DNA of 61,238 nucleotides from Hydrogenophilus sp. (GCA_020692235.1 JAIMKU010000005.1:1-61238); one strand, 5' to 3'. Shown: positions 18,504 through 28,718, counted from the stretch's first letter. The notes: generated by a model not told the origin, from the sequence alone. Numbers and translations are program-made.

Positions 18504-19495
18504 ACGTGCAGCCCTGGAATTTTCCGCTCTGGCAAGCGCTGACGCGGGACCGTGCCAGGATGCCCCATGCCCTGCTGCTGCAAGGACCCAAGGGCGTCGG
18601 TAAGCGGGATTTCGCCTCGGCCCTGGCGCAATGGTTGCTATGCGAGGCGCCCGAAGAGACCGGCGCCTGCGGCCGATGCAAGTCCTGCGGTTGGTTCGAG
18701 CAGGGCGCCCATCCAGATTTCAGGCGTTTGCAGCCGACATCCGAGTCCGGCTCGGAAGACGACAGCGGCAAGAAGACCGGCAAACTGATAGGCATTGGAG
18801 AGATCAGGGAGCTAGGCGACTTCATAGGGCTGGTTTCGCATCAGGGCGGCTGGCGGGTGGTGGTGATTCAGCCGGCCGAGGCGATGAATCAGGCGGCCGG
18901 CAACGCCCTTCTCAAGACCCTGGAAGAGCCTCCGGCCGGGGTTCTGCTGATCCTGGTCGCCCACCAGCCGCGCCGGCTTCTGGCCACCGTGCGCTCTCGA
19001 TGCCGGAAACTGGCGTTCGCCCTGCCCGCCCGCGATCAGGCGCGAACCTGGCTGCAGGAGCAAGGCTTGGCGCAAGCCGCCGCCGCGCTGGATGAGGTCG
19101 GTGGTGCGCCTTTGCTGGCGGTCGATTGCTCTGAGCCGGAGCGACTGCAACGACGCCAGCGTTTTCTGACCGCACTGGTCGATACGAATGCCGTCTCATT
19201 ATCGAAATTGGCCCAGGAATTCCAGCAACGCCTGGATGAAAGCTGGGGCTGGCTGTCGCGCTGGTTGTTCGACCTATTGGCCATTCAGGCCGCCGTTGCT
19301 CCCCGCTATTTTCCCGAGCATACGGCGGTTCTGGAAAGGCTGGCCAGGCGGGCGCGGCCGGTTGCTCTGTGGCGGTTGCAGCAAGAATTACTGGCTGCGG
19401 GGCGCTGGCTTAAGCACCCGCTAAACGGCCAGTTGTTGCTAGAATCGTGGCTGATAAGTTACCTTGAAGCGATGGAGATTGGGCATGGACGATAA
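18500..19495 (+). CDS. holB: DNA polymerase III subunit delta'
   Basis: Clamp-loader subunit of the replicative polymerase, 331 residues. It shows the P-loop-like GPKGVGK (29-35), a zinc module with cysteines 48, 57, 60 and 63 (CGRCKSCGW), the Walker B-like region with LKTLEEPP, and sensor 1 [11 protein letters not shown] 18500 overlaps the tmk stop. Its end overlaps the PilZ gene by 11 nt. Confidence 0.93.
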   Translation: MNVQPWNFPLWQALTRDRARMPHALLLQGPKGVGKRDFASALAQWLLCEAPEETGACGRCKSCGWFEQGAHPDFRRLQPTSESGSEDDSGKKTGKLIGIGEIRELGDFIGLVSHQGGWRVVVIQPAEAMNQAAGNALLKTLEEPPAGVLLILVAHQPRRLLATVRSRCRKLAFALPARDQARTWLQEQGLAQAAAALDEVGGAPLLAVDCSEPERLQRRQRFLTALVDTNAVSLSKLAQEFQQRLDESWGWLSRWLFDLLAIQAAVAPRYFPEHTAVLERLARRARPVALWRLQQELLAAGRWLKHPLNGQLLLESWLISYLEAMEIGHGR

Positions 19496-19853
19496 TGCGC
19501 TTGGCCAAATGGGCGGTCGCGCCGGGATGGTGTCGCTTGATATCAAGGGAAAGACAGCGCTCTATGCCGCTTACATGCCATTTTTAAGGCATGGCGGCCT
19601 GTTCGTACCAACTGCCCGTCTGCATCAAATGGGCGATCAGGTCTACATACTGCTTTCCCTGATGGACGACCCGACCAAACTACCCCTCTCGGGCCGGGTG
19701 GTCTGGATTACGCCCGCCGGCGCCCAGGGTAACCGGCAGCAGGGCATTGGGGTTCAGCTCGACGACAATGAGGTATCGACCATCGTTCGCACCAAGATCG
19801 AGAACATCCTGGGCAATGCCATAAAGGCAACCCGTCCGACCCACACGATGTAA
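19485..19853 (+). CDS. pilZ: PilZ domain protein (type IV pilus assembly PilZ-like)
   Basis: A 122-residue single-domain PilZ protein. The start is ATG 19485 with GGAG 8 nt before it, inside the end of holB. The text HGGLFVPTARLHQMGDQVYI, LPLSGRVVWITPAGAQGNR and GIGVQL follow the PilZ fold. It lacks the RxxxR/(D/N)xSxxG c-di-GMP-binding residues, as do the PilZ orthologues encoded between holB and tatD, which act in pilus assembly rather than as c-di-GMP receptors. Confidence 0.88.
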   Translation: MDDNALGQMGGRAGMVSLDIKGKTALYAAYMPFLRHGGLFVPTARLHQMGDQVYILLSLMDDPTKLPLSGRVVWITPAGAQGNRQQGIGVQLDDNEVSTIVRTKIENILGNAIKATRPTHTM

Positions 19854-19862
19854 TTTAGCGCT

Positions 19863-19894
19863 GGGTGAGGGGAATCCCCTGCCCACTCTCACCC
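19863..19894 (+). promoter_or_regulatory. Hairpin ending directly at the tatD start codon
   Basis: GGGTGAG (19863-19869) pairs with CTCACCC (19888-19894), and GGGGAATCCCC lies inside. The stem ends 1 nt before ATG 19895 and covers the only GAGG-like ribosome binding site, so it may restrict initiation. Confidence 0.45.
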
Positions 19895-20665
19895 ATGTTT
19901 ATCGACTCCCACTGCCACATTAACTTCCCCGATTTCGACGAAGGCGTCGAGCCGTTGCTGGCCCATATGCGGGCGGCCGAGGTCAGCCATGCGCTCTGTG
20001 TCTCGGTCGACCTGGAAAACTTGCCACACATCCTGGCCCTAGCCGAGACCCACGCCAATATCTACGCCTCGGTGGGGGTGCATCCCGACCACTGGGACGC
20101 GGCCGAACCGGATGTCGCGACATTGGTGAAACTGGCCAGTCATCCCAAGGTCGTGGCGATTGGTGAGACTGGGCTGGATTATTACCGTCAGGCACGGGAA
20201 ACGGCGGACTGGCAGCGCGAACGTTTCCGTGTGCATATCCGGGCGGCGCGCGAGGCCGGTAAGCCGCTCATCATCCACACGCGCAACTCGGCTGAGGATA
20301 CCCTGACGATCATGCGCGAGGAAAATGCGGCGGCGGCATCGGGGGTCATGCACTGTTTCACTGAAAACTGGGCCATCGCCCAGGCTACGCTGGACCTGGG
20401 GTTTTATATCTCGTTTTCCGGCATCGTCACCTTCAAGAGTGCCGCCGTCATTCAGGAGGTTGCACGCAAGACGCCGCTGGACCGGATGCTGATCGAGACC
20501 GACTCGCCCTATCTGGCTCCGGTGCCGTATCGCGGCAAGCGCAACGAGCCTGCTTATGTTCGCAAAGTGGGGGAGTTCGTCGCCGAATTACGCGGCCAGC
20601 GCCCGGAAGACTTGGGCGAGGCAACCAGCCGGAATTTCTTCCGGCTGTTCAACAGCGCGCACTGA
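19895..20665 (+). CDS. tatD: TatD family hydrolase/DNase
   Basis: A metal-dependent hydrolase of the amidohydrolase superfamily, 256 residues, start ATG 19895 (MFIDSHCHINFPDF). Metal ligands His6 and His8 (SHCH), Glu in GETGLDYY, histidines in IIHTRNS and MHCFTEN, and Asp in IETDSPYLAP are visible. TatD proteins act as 3'-5' DNases or D-aminoacyl-tRNA-type hydrolases; substrate here is not known. It closes the lipid/replication operon. Confidence 0.92.
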   Translation: MFIDSHCHINFPDFDEGVEPLLAHMRAAEVSHALCVSVDLENLPHILALAETHANIYASVGVHPDHWDAAEPDVATLVKLASHPKVVAIGETGLDYYRQARETADWQRERFRVHIRAAREAGKPLIIHTRNSAEDTLTIMREENAAAASGVMHCFTENWAIAQATLDLGFYISFSGIVTFKSAAVIQEVARKTPLDRMLIETDSPYLAPVPYRGKRNEPAYVRKVGEFVAELRGQRPEDLGEATSRNFFRLFNSAH

Positions 20666-20672
20666 AGGTCAG

Positions 20673-20699
20673 ACTAGTGTCGTGATTCACGACACTAGT
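20673..20699. repeat. Perfect 12-bp dyad between convergent tatD and clpA
   Basis: ACTAGTGTCGTG, loop ATT, CACGACACTAGT. It spans the clpA stop codon (20687-20689) and encodes the last clpA residues. A 17-nt half copy (TGATTCACGACACCAGT) recurs at 23930-23946. No T-run follows, so it is not a classical terminator. Confidence 0.65.
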
Positions 20700-22960
20700 G
20701 CCGCTTCTTCCTGAAACACCAGCGTGATCTTGCCGTTCTCGTCGATATCGACCGTGACCTCGCCGCCAGCCGCCAGTCGGCCGAACAGTAGTTCGTCGGC
20801 CAGCGCCTTGCGGATGGTGTCCTGAATCAGCCGGGCCATCGGCCGGGCGCCCATGAGCGGGTCGAAGCCGTTCTTCGCCAGGTAGGACTTCAGGGCATCG
20901 GTGAAATTGGCCTCCACCTTCTTGGCATGTAGCTGCTCTTCCAGTTGCATCAGGAACTTGTCCACGACCTTGAGAATGACCTCCTGATCGAGCGCGGCAA
21001 AGGAAATGACGGCATCCAGACGATTGCGAAATTCCGGGCTGAACAGGCGCTTGATGTCGCTCAACTCATCCCCTTTCTTTTCGGGCAGGGTGAAGCCGAT
21101 GCCAGTCTTGTTCAGCGCCTCGGCGCCGGCGTTGGTGGTCATGACGACAACTACGTTGCGGAAGTCCGCCTTGCGGCCGTTGTTGTCGGTCAGCGTGCCG
21201 TGGTCCATGACCTGAAGCAGCACGTTGTAGATGTCCGGGTGGGCCTTCTCGATCTCGTCCAAAAGCAGTACCGCGTAGGGGGTTTTGGTGATCGCCTCGG
21301 TCAGCAGACCACCCTGTTCAAAACCAACGTAGCCCGGCGGCGCGCCAATCAAACGGGAGACGGCATGGCGCTCCATGTACTCGGACATGTCGAAACGGAT
21401 CAGTTCGATGCCGAGGGTATAGGCGAGCTGGCGGGCGACCTCGGTCTTACCCACCCCGGTGGGACCGGTGAACAGGAAGGAGCCAATCGGCTTTTGTGGA
21501 TTGCCGATGCCCGAGCGGGCCATTTTGATGGCATTGGCCAGTGCGTCGATAGCCTTGTCCTGGCCATAAACAACGGTCTTCAGATCGCGATCCAGGGTCC
21601 TGAGCGAATTGCGTTCGTCGACCGCAACAGTCCTGGCCGGGATGCGGGCGATCTTGGCGATGATGTCCTCGATCTCCCGGTTGGTGATGACCTTTTTCTG
21701 CCGCGTCTTGGGCAGGATGCGCTGGGCCGCGCCGGCCTCGTCGATGACGTCGATCGCCTTGTCCGGCAGATGTCGGTCGTTGATGTAGCGGGCCGATAGC
21801 TCGGCGGCGGTGGCCAGGGCGGCATTGGTGTATTTGACCCCATGATGCAATTCGAATCGGGACTTCAGACCGCGCAGTATGGCGACGGTTTCAGCGATGC
21901 TGGGCTCGGCTACATCAATCTTCTGAAAGCGCCTGGATAGGGCATGGTCCTTTTCGAAAACGCCGCGATACTCGTTATAAGTGGTGGCGCCGATGCAGCG
22001 TAACTGGCCGGACGAGAGGGTCGGCTTGAGCAGGTTGGAGGCATCCAGCGTGCCCCCTGAGGCCGCGCCGGCGCCGATCAGGGTATGGATTTCGTCAATG
22101 AACAAAATGGCCTTCGGATTGGCCGTGAGTTGTTTGAGAACGGCCTTGAGGCGTTGTTCGAAGTCACCCCGATATTTTGTCCCGGCCAGCAAGGCACCTA
22201 TGTCCAGGGCGTACACCGTGGCGCCGGCCAATACCTCGGGGATGTTGTTTTCCACCAGCCGACGGGCCAATCCCTCGGCGATGGCGGTCTTGCCGACGCC
22301 CGCCTCGCCGACCAGCAGCGGATTGTTTTTGCGTCGCCGGCACAAGGTCTGAATGACCCGCTCAAGCTCCCGCTCCCGGCCGATCAAGGGGTCGATGCGG
22401 CCGGCCATTGCTTGGCCGTTGAGGTTGATGGTATAAGCGTCGAGCGGCGAGGCATTGGCTGCTGCCGCCTCATCGTCCTTATCCTGATGCGCGCCATCGG
22501 CAGGGCTGCCAGAAGCGTTTTCCTGCTGGGCCTTGGCGATGCCGTGGGCGATGTAATTGATCACGTCCAGACGGGTTAATCCTTGCTGAGTGAGGAAATA
22601 CAAGGCATGGGAATCCTTTTCGCCGAACAGGGCGACCATGATATTGGCCCCGTTGACTTCCTTCTTGCCCGACGATTGGACATGCAATATCGCGCGCTGG
22701 ATGACTCGCTGGAAGCCCAAAGTGGGCTGGGTATCTACCTCATCGGTACCAGGAACCAGAGGCGTGTGCTGGTCGATGAACTCACTGAGCTGCTGGCGCA
22801 GGGTATCAACATCGGCAGCGCAGGCCCGAAGGACTTCGGCTGCCGACGGGTTGTCCAGCATGGCCAGCAACAGGTGCTCGACCGTGATGAACTCATGGCG
22901 CTTCTGCTGGGCGGCCATAAAGGCCATATGCAGCGTGACTTCTAATTCCTGGGCGATCAT
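20687..22960 (-). CDS. clpA: ATP-dependent Clp protease ATP-binding subunit ClpA
   Basis: Unfoldase that feeds substrates to ClpP, 757 residues. It has an N-terminal Clp-N repeat domain, AAA1 with Walker [16 protein letters not shown], and AAA2 with [31 protein letters not shown] and [17 protein letters not shown] 22958-22960 is preceded by GGAGGAG at 6 nt and overlaps the clpS stop by 4 nt; an upstream ATG would add seven residues but is inside clpS. The last residues come from a palindrome shared with the tatD end. Confidence 0.95.
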   Translation of the reverse strand: MIAQELEVTLHMAFMAAQQKRHEFITVEHLLLAMLDNPSAAEVLRACAADVDTLRQQLSEFIDQHTPLVPGTDEVDTQPTLGFQRVIQRAILHVQSSGKKEVNGANIMVALFGEKDSHALYFLTQQGLTRLDVINYIAHGIAKAQQENASGSPADGAHQDKDDEAAAANASPLDAYTINLNGQAMAGRIDPLIGRERELERVIQTLCRRRKNNPLLVGEAGVGKTAIAEGLARRLVENNIPEVLAGATVYALDIGALLAGTKYRGDFEQRLKAVLKQLTANPKAILFIDEIHTLIGAGAASGGTLDASNLLKPTLSSGQLRCIGATTYNEYRGVFEKDHALSRRFQKIDVAEPSIAETVAILRGLKSRFELHHGVKYTNAALATAAELSARYINDRHLPDKAIDVIDEAGAAQRILPKTRQKKVITNREIEDIIAKIARIPARTVAVDERNSLRTLDRDLKTVVYGQDKAIDALANAIKMARSGIGNPQKPIGSFLFTGPTGVGKTEVARQLAYTLGIELIRFDMSEYMERHAVSRLIGAPPGYVGFEQGGLLTEAITKTPYAVLLLDEIEKAHPDIYNVLLQVMDHGTLTDNNGRKADFRNVVVVMTTNAGAEALNKTGIGFTLPEKKGDELSDIKRLFSPEFRNRLDAVISFAALDQEVILKVVDKFLMQLEEQLHAKKVEANFTDALKSYLAKNGFDPLMGARPMARLIQDTIRKALADELLFGRLAAGGEVTVDIDENGKITLVFQEEAALVS

Positions 22961-23268
22961 CGACTCTCCTCCATCACGCATTGCAGCGGATGCTGGTGTT
23001 CACGGGCGAACTCCATTACCCGATTTACCTTTGTTTCAGCAATATCGCGCGGATAAATACCAGCCACTCCGGCGCCTTCATTATGGACCTTCAGCATTAT
23101 GGCGATGGCCTTTTCCCGGTTCATGGCAAAAAAGCGTTCCAGTATGGCGACCACGAATTCCATAGGCGTGTAATCGTCATTCAGCAACAGTACCTTATAC
23201 ATCGGCGGCGGCGCCGCGGCGGTCTTTCTCGGTTCCAGTAAAACCGCACACTCTCGTCTAGTGGGCAT
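22957..23268 (-). CDS. clpS: ATP-dependent Clp protease adaptor ClpS
   Basis: N-end rule adaptor that delivers proteins with bulky N-terminal residues to ClpAP. It has 103 residues: a flexible N-terminus and the core [17 protein letters not shown] with the N-degron pocket residues (NDD, M) and later [19 protein letters not shown]. Coupled to clpA by overlap, the usual arrangement. Confidence 0.95.
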   Translation of the reverse strand: MPTRRECAVLLEPRKTAAAPPPMYKVLLLNDDYTPMEFVVAILERFFAMNREKAIAIMLKVHNEGAGVAGIYPRDIAETKVNRVMEFAREHQHPLQCVMEESR

Positions 23269-23458
23269 CTCGAATCATGGCCAGTGTGATTGAAGCTATT
23301 GTGCGTGCATAATTTTTTTTTTCAAGGTGATTGACGGCCGCTTTAGTCGCGGGTAAAAAAGGCCTGTTTGGAGCAGTTCGAGGCTTATTGCCTTAGTGAA
23401 GGTTAAGGGGTGTCGGCTTGGCCCAAACACATTATTTTTTAACCTAATGGAGTTTCGT

Positions 23459-23662
23459 ATGGTCACTGGCACTGTTAAATGGTTCAACGATTCTAAGGGC
23501 TTTGGCTTCATCACCCCGGATGGCGGTGGCGAAGACGTATTTGCCCATTTTTCGGCAATCAACATGAAGGGCTTCAAGTCTCTGAAGGAAGGCCAGCGCG
23601 TCACCTTTGACGTGACTGACGGACCCAAGGGCAAGCAAGCCGCCAATATCCAGGCCGCCTGA
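23459..23662 (+). CDS. cspA: Cold-shock domain protein
   Basis: A 67-residue CspA-family OB-fold protein. RNP1 (KGFGFITP) and RNP2 (DVFAHFSAI) are intact; these bind single-stranded RNA/DNA. ATG 23459 has ATGGAG 7 nt upstream. A 190-nt untranslated stretch precedes it, as is usual for cold-shock genes with long leaders, although no cold-box is recognisable. Which paralogue it is cannot be told. Confidence 0.92.
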   Translation: MVTGTVKWFNDSKGFGFITPDGGGEDVFAHFSAINMKGFKSLKEGQRVTFDVTDGPKGKQAANIQAA

Positions 23663-23707
23663 TTTGCGGTCTCGCGGGCTGTAAGCGATATGCAGCCTGT
23701 TATCTTG

Positions 23708-23751
23708 CACTCCTGTGCTATACCAACAAGAAAGCGAATGCCACAGGAGTG
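23708..23751 (+). promoter_or_regulatory. Inverted repeat sequestering the SD of the 58-residue ORF
   Basis: CACTCCTGTG (23708-23717) pairs perfectly with CACAGGAGTG (23742-23751), and the second arm contains the AGGAG ribosome binding site of the next ORF. Loop 24 nt. A translational switch of thermosensor or protein-binding type is possible. Confidence 0.5.
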
Positions 23752-23755
23752 TGAG

Positions 23756-23932
23756 ATGTATTCGGAATCCAATCCCCCCCCCGACAGCGGGGATTTACCG
23801 CCATCCATAGAGCGGTTGTTGAACGGTTTGTGGCAGCAGCGAGAGGAACTGGGCCTGCTCGCCGATGAACTGCTCGATATCTTTAGACGCCATGGCCTGA
23901 CCCCGCCAGGGGATGATGAAGGCCGCGTCTGA
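23756..23932 (+). CDS. Small hypothetical protein, 58 residues
   Basis: ATG 23756 is preceded by AGGAG at 6 nt. The product begins MYSESNPPPDSGDLPPSIER and continues with an amphipathic helix-like segment (LLNGLWQQREELGLLADELL). It is acidic, with no signal peptide, membrane segment or cysteines. Not recognised. Its clear ribosome binding site, which sits in an inverted repeat, and protein-like composition argue that it is real. It is 93 nt after the cold-shock gene, so it could share its transcript. Confidence 0.6.
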   Translation: MYSESNPPPDSGDLPPSIERLLNGLWQQREELGLLADELLDIFRRHGLTPPGDDEGRV

Positions 23933-23954
23933 TTCACGACACCAGTAGTTGACG

Positions 23955-24569
23955 ATGAGCCGTGTCATCCTGTTCAACAAGCCCTATGGCGTGCTTTCTC
24001 GGTTCACCTCTGAACAGGGTCGCTTGGGGTTGGCGGAGTACATCGGACTGCCCGGCTTCTATGCGGCGGGTCGGTTGGATGCCGATAGTGAAGGCTTGCT
24101 GGTCTTAACCGACGACGGTCGATTGCAGGATCGTTTGGCCCATCCCCGCTTTGCCAAGGGGAAAACTTATCTGGCCCAGGTCGAGGGCGAACCGGGCGAT
24201 GATGCACTGTAAGCCTTACGTTGCGGCATTGATCTGGGTGATTTCGTCACCCGTCCAGCCAAGGTGCGTCGCATCGCCGAACCGACCGGCCTTTGGCCGC
24301 GCGATCCGCCCATACGATTCCGCAAAGCGCTCCCGACCAGTTGGCTGGAAATAACCATTACCGAGGGTAAGAACCGGCAGATTCGCTGTATGACCGCCAG
24401 GGTTGGAGCACCGACCCTGCGCCTGATTCGCTGGCGCATCGGTGACTGGACCCTGGATGACATCGAGCCGGGTGATTGGCGACTGGAAGAGGTTAGTTCT
24501 GAACGATCTTTGTTTCGACCTGCCCGGCGGCAATCTTCTCCCGCCACTGGTGGGCGCGGCGAACGATAG
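23955..24569 (+). pseudogene. rluE: 23S rRNA pseudouridine synthase RluE-like, interrupted by in-frame TAA
   Basis: The N-terminal half reads [17 protein letters not shown] and has the catalytic aspartate in [18 protein letters not shown]. Codon 86 is TAA (24210-24212); the same frame continues with ALRCGIDLGDFVTRPAKVRR, SWLEITITEGKNRQIRCMTA and DWTLDDIEPGDWRLEE, the rest of the RsuA/RluE fold. CAA to TAA or GAA to TAA would explain it. After LEEV the frame runs on to 24569 and overlaps the end of the convergent deaminase gene, so its natural stop may be lost as well. Truncation removes the KNRQIR motif, so the product should be inactive. Confidence 0.85.
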
Positions 24570-25845
24570 CGGTCTCGTCGAGGCTGAGACAGCGACCATC
24601 CTTGACCACCATTTCGCCGGCGACCCAGACGTGTCGTACTTGGTCGCGCCCGGCGCTGTAGACCAGTTGGGAGATCGGGTCGTAGCAGGGTTGGGTGGCG
24701 GCACCTGACAGGTCGACGGCGACGATGTCGGCTTGTTTGCCTGGCGTCAGCGAGCCGATCTGGCCGTCCAGGCCCAGGGCCTTGGCACCGTTCAGAGTGG
24801 CCATGGCCAAGGCGGTGTGTGCCGGCACGGCGTTGGCGCGGCCCGATATGCCTTTGGCCAGCAGTGCGGCCAGGCGCATTTCCGCGAACACGTCGAGCCG
24901 GTTGTTGCTGGCAGCGCTATCGGTGCCGACGCCGACGTTGATGTTGGCCTCCAGCAGTTTGGTCTTGGGTGCCACGCCCGAGCCGAGCTTGAGGTTGGAG
25001 GTGGGACAGTGAGCGATATGGCAGCCCTGCTCCGCCAGCAGGGCGATTTCTTCGTCCAGCAGGTGTACTGCATGGACACCGATGAATTGGGGGCCGAGCA
25101 GACCGAGCCGGCGCAGGCGCTCCAGCGGCCTGACCTTGAACCGCTCGATACTCTGGTGAATCTCCTCGTGGGTCTCGTGCACATGCATGTGGATCGGCAG
25201 GTCCAGTTGGTCGGCCAGGGTCTGCACCTTCTCCAGCGTCTTGTCGCCGCAGGAGTAGGGTGCATGCGGTGCCAGGCAGAAGGACACCAGGGGCTGGTCT
25301 CGGTAGGCGTCCCTGATCTCCATGCCTTTTTGCAGATAGCCATCCGGATCGGCCGCCCAGGCCGAGGCAAAATCGATCGCTATGATGCCCGCCGCGACCC
25401 GCATCCTCGCTTCCAGCGCCGCCTCGATAGTGGCGTCCGGGAAGAAGTACATGTCGTTAAAACAGGTTATGCCGCCCTTCAACATCTCCAGGCAGGCCAG
25501 GCGGCTGCCGTCCAGGGTGAACTCCGGTGACAGCCAGCGGCTTTCGGCCGGCCAGATGCGCTCATTCAGCCAGCTCATCAGCGGCAAATCGTCGGCAAAG
25601 CCGCGCAGCAGCGCCATCGCGGCGTGGCCATGCAGGTTGACCAAGCCCGGTATCAAGGCGTGACCTGGAAGCCGTATACGCTCCCGGAACAGATAGCGGG
25701 TATCCGCCTCGTGACTGGGCAGAATGTCCTGAATCTTGTTCTCGCCGACGATCAGGCTGTGGTGCTCCAGGACCATACCCGCAGGTTCCACAGGCACGAT
25801 CCAGTCGGCGTCGATACGAAGGTCTACTACGGTTTGGTTGTGCAT
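24493..25845 (-). CDS. mtaD: 5-methylthioadenosine/S-adenosylhomocysteine deaminase-type amidohydrolase
   Basis: A 450-residue TRZ/ATZ-type amidohydrolase. Metal-binding residues are His72 and His74 (NLHGHAAMALLRG), the histidine in HMHVHETHEE, HAVHL and the Asp of VGVGTDSAASNN. This family deaminates MTA, SAH or adenosine, or dechlorinates triazines; MTA/SAH deamination is the usual role for the copy next to gyrA in betaproteobacteria. It is divergent from gyrA and convergent with rluE, whose end it overlaps. Exact substrate not proven by sequence. Confidence 0.85.
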   Translation of the reverse strand: MHNQTVVDLRIDADWIVPVEPAGMVLEHHSLIVGENKIQDILPSHEADTRYLFRERIRLPGHALIPGLVNLHGHAAMALLRGFADDLPLMSWLNERIWPAESRWLSPEFTLDGSRLACLEMLKGGITCFNDMYFFPDATIEAALEARMRVAAGIIAIDFASAWAADPDGYLQKGMEIRDAYRDQPLVSFCLAPHAPYSCGDKTLEKVQTLADQLDLPIHMHVHETHEEIHQSIERFKVRPLERLRRLGLLGPQFIGVHAVHLLDEEIALLAEQGCHIAHCPTSNLKLGSGVAPKTKLLEANINVGVGTDSAASNNRLDVFAEMRLAALLAKGISGRANAVPAHTALAMATLNGAKALGLDGQIGSLTPGKQADIVAVDLSGAATQPCYDPISQLVYSAGRDQVRHVWVAGEMVVKDGRCLSLDETAIVRRAHQWREKIAAGQVETKIVQN

Positions 25846-25909
25846 GGCCGAATGCTATTCATGCAAACGCCACAAGACAAGCGCAAAGCTCAGTCCGATG
25901 GGGCTTTCG

Positions 25910-25918
25910 TGGTAAAAT
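25910..25918 (+). promoter_or_regulatory. Candidate extended -10 promoter of gyrA
   Basis: TGGTAAAAT (TGn then TAAAAT 25913-25918) stands 41 nt before the gyrA ATG; no convincing -35. Confidence 0.4.
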
Positions 25919-25959
25919 TCGCCTGTTTTATCAGACCGATAACGACATAAAACCCCGCC

Positions 25960-28554
25960 ATGGAACAATTCGCCAAAGAGACACTTCCTGTCAGCCTCGA
26001 AGAGGAGATGCGCCGCTCCTACCTCGACTATGCCATGAGCGTGATCGTGGGCCGCGCACTGCCCGATGTGCGGGACGGTCTCAAGCCGGTACACCGGCGC
26101 GTTTTGTTCGCCATGCACGAGCTGTCGAACGACTGGAACAAGGCCTACAAGAAGTCGGCCCGTATCGTCGGTGACGTGATCGGTAAGTACCACCCGCACG
26201 GCGACACGGCGGTATACGACACCATCGTCCGCATGGCCCAGGATTTCTCCCTGCGTTACCCGCTGGTCGATGGTCAGGGTAACTTCGGCTCGGTTGACGG
26301 CGACAACGCAGCGGCCATGCGTTACACCGAAATCCGCATGGCCAGGATCGCCCACGAGCTGCTCGCCGACATCGACAAGGAGACGGTTGACTTTGGCCCC
26401 AACTACGATGGTTCCGAACACGAGCCCTTGATTCTCCCGGCCAAGATTCCCAACCTGCTGATTAACGGCTCGTCCGGCATCGCGGTGGGCATGGCGACCA
26501 ACATTCCGCCACACAATCTGAACGAGATCGTCGACGCCTGCCTGGCGGTACTGGAACGGCCCGAGATCACCCTCGACGAGTTGATCGACATCGTCCCCGC
26601 GCCCGACTTCCCGACTGCCGGCATCATTTACGGCGTTGACGGTGTGCGCGAGGGCTACCGCACCGGCCGCGGCCGGGTGGTGATGCGGGCCAAGTGCCAC
26701 TTCGAGGACATCGACAAGTCGAATGGCCGTCAGGCCATCATCGTCGACGAGCTGCCCTACCAGGTGAACAAGGCCAACCTGTGCGCCAAGATCGGCGAGT
26801 TGGTACGCGAGAAGGCTATCGAGGGCATCTCCGAGATTCGCGACGAGTCGGATAAGTCCGGTATGCGCATGGTGATCGAACTGAAGCGCGGCGAGATGCC
26901 GGAGGTGATCCTCAACAACCTGTACAAGCATACCCAGATGCAGGATACCTTCGGCATGAACATGGTGGCCCTGCTTGAAGGGCAGCCACGGCTATTGAAC
27001 CTTAAGCAGATGCTGGAGGCGTTCCTGCGTCACCGGCGCGAGGTGGTCACACGGCGTACCAAGTTCGAGCTGAAGAAGGCGCGCGATCGCGGTCATGTCC
27101 TGGAAGGTTTGGCGGTGGCACTGGCCAATGTCGACGAGATCATCGCCCTGATTAAGGCGGCGTCGACCCCGGCCGATGCCAAGGCCGGCCTGATGGGCCG
27201 GGTCTGGCACTCGACCCTGGTCGAAGAGATGCTCTCCCGCGCCGCCAGCGGCGAGGCCTATCGGCCCTTTGGCCTGGCGCCTGAATATGGTCTGCGCAAG
27301 GATGGCTATCACCTGTCCGATGTCCAGGCCCAGGCCATCCTGGACCTGCGTTTGCAGCGACTGACCGGCCTGGAGCAGGACAAGGTGCTGTCCGAGTACC
27401 GCGAGGTCATGGACCGCATCACCGACCTGCTCGACATCCTTGACAAGCCGGAACGGGTCACGGTGATCATCAGCGAGGAACTGACCGCGATACGCAATCA
27501 GTTCGGCGACAAGCGCCGTAGCGAGATCGTCGAGAACGCCGCCGGTTTCAACCTGGAAGACCTGATTACGCCGGAAGACGTGATGGTCACCCTGTCCAAC
27601 ACCGGCTACATAAAATCGCAGCCGATCGATGAATACCGCACCCAGAAGCGTGGCGGTCGCGGCAAGCAGGCGGCGGCGACCAAGGAAGAGGACTTCATCG
27701 AGAACTTGTTCGTGGCCAACACCCACGACTACATACTGTGCTTTACCGATCAAGGCCGGATGTTCTGGCTCAAGGTCTATGAAGTGCCGCAGGGTGGTCG
27801 CGTTAGCCGGGGCAAGCCCATCGTCAACCTGCTCAAGTTGGACGAAGGCGAGAAGGTTACGGCCATCCTGCCGGTCAAGGAATTCGACAACCAGCACTAT
27901 ATTTTCATGGCTACCACCAATGGTACCGTCAAGAAGACCTCCTTGGCCGAGTTCTCCCGGCCGCGTTCCAATGGCATCATCGCCGTGCGCCTGGACGAGG
28001 GCGACTACCTGATCGGCGTGGCCATTACCGATAGCCAGCATGACGTCATGCTGTTCACCGACGAAGGCAAGGCCAACCGCTTTGACGAGAATGACGTGCG
28101 ACCAACTAGCCGCGATTCGCGCGGCGTGCGTGGCGTAAGACTGCCGGCAAATGGCAAGGTGATCGCGCTATTGGTGGCCGAGAGCGAGGCGCAGTCGGTG
28201 CTGACCGCGACCGAACATGGCTATGGCAAGCGCACCCCGGTCGCCGAATACACCCGACACAATCGTGGCGGCCAGGGCCTGATTGCCATCCAGACCAGCG
28301 AGCGCAACGGCAGGGTGGTGGCGGCGACCTTGGTCGACCCGAGCGACGAGATCATGCTGATTACTACCGGCGGCGTCTTGATTCGCACCCGGGTCAGCGA
28401 GATACGCGAAATGGGCCGCACCACCCAGGGCGTCACCCTGATTAATCTGGACAAGGGCGAAAAGCTGTCCGGCTTGCAGCGGGTAGCTGAGTCGGAAAGC
28501 CTGGATGAAGGCGAGGATGGACAAAGCGAAGCCTTAGGAGCCGAGAAACAATAA
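25960..28554 (+). CDS. gyrA: DNA gyrase subunit A
   Basis: Type II topoisomerase breakage-reunion subunit, 864 residues. The active tyrosine is Tyr122 ([11 protein letters not shown]). The quinolone region reads [15 protein letters not shown], with Thr83 and Asp87 (E. coli numbering coincides); threonine at 83 is the natural state in some species such as Pseudomonas, so it is not by itself evidence of resistance. The GyrA box KRGGRGKQ and six C-terminal blades follow. The last codons (EALGAEKQ) and stop lie inside a 167-bp inverted-repeat element. Confidence 0.96.
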   Translation: MEQFAKETLPVSLEEEMRRSYLDYAMSVIVGRALPDVRDGLKPVHRRVLFAMHELSNDWNKAYKKSARIVGDVIGKYHPHGDTAVYDTIVRMAQDFSLRYPLVDGQGNFGSVDGDNAAAMRYTEIRMARIAHELLADIDKETVDFGPNYDGSEHEPLILPAKIPNLLINGSSGIAVGMATNIPPHNLNEIVDACLAVLERPEITLDELIDIVPAPDFPTAGIIYGVDGVREGYRTGRGRVVMRAKCHFEDIDKSNGRQAIIVDELPYQVNKANLCAKIGELVREKAIEGISEIRDESDKSGMRMVIELKRGEMPEVILNNLYKHTQMQDTFGMNMVALLEGQPRLLNLKQMLEAFLRHRREVVTRRTKFELKKARDRGHVLEGLAVALANVDEIIALIKAASTPADAKAGLMGRVWHSTLVEEMLSRAASGEAYRPFGLAPEYGLRKDGYHLSDVQAQAILDLRLQRLTGLEQDKVLSEYREVMDRITDLLDILDKPERVTVIISEELTAIRNQFGDKRRSEIVENAAGFNLEDLITPEDVMVTLSNTGYIKSQPIDEYRTQKRGGRGKQAAATKEEDFIENLFVANTHDYILCFTDQGRMFWLKVYEVPQGGRVSRGKPIVNLLKLDEGEKVTAILPVKEFDNQHYIFMATTNGTVKKTSLAEFSRPRSNGIIAVRLDEGDYLIGVAITDSQHDVMLFTDEGKANRFDENDVRPTSRDSRGVRGVRLPANGKVIALLVAESEAQSVLTATEHGYGKRTPVAEYTRHNRGGQGLIAIQTSERNGRVVAATLVDPSDEIMLITTGGVLIRTRVSEIREMGRTTQGVTLINLDKGEKLSGLQRVAESESLDEGEDGQSEALGAEKQ

Positions 28555-28699
28555 CCCGAACATTCTGGCCGCGCTGTCTGGCGCGCTGCCGCGTTGCCGG
28601 TTGCTTGCAGGGAATGGCCATGCGGCGCGGCCGGCACCTTGCATCGCATCCGGCCAACGTAGCCATAATTGTCCAAGTTATTATTTCTCGGCTCCTAAG
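28533..28699. repeat. 167-bp MITE-like element on the gyrA 3' end
   Basis: CTTAGGAGCCGAGAAA (28533-28548) is repeated inverted as TTTCTCGGCTCCTAAG (28684-28699), 16 bp without mismatch. Inside, GGCCGCGC (28567) pairs with GCGCGGCC (28625). The gyrA stop codon lies just inside the left arm. No ORF inside. It resembles the 168-bp element at 36556 in size and in the TAGGAGCC end. Confidence 0.6.
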
Positions 28700-28718
28700 C
28701 GTCTGACCTGCATCTAAC

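Noticed and set aside
26190-26230. Quinolone-resistance substitution in GyrA (Thr83)
   Set aside because: Threonine at this position is wild type in several proteobacteria; the sequence alone gives no evidence of resistance.
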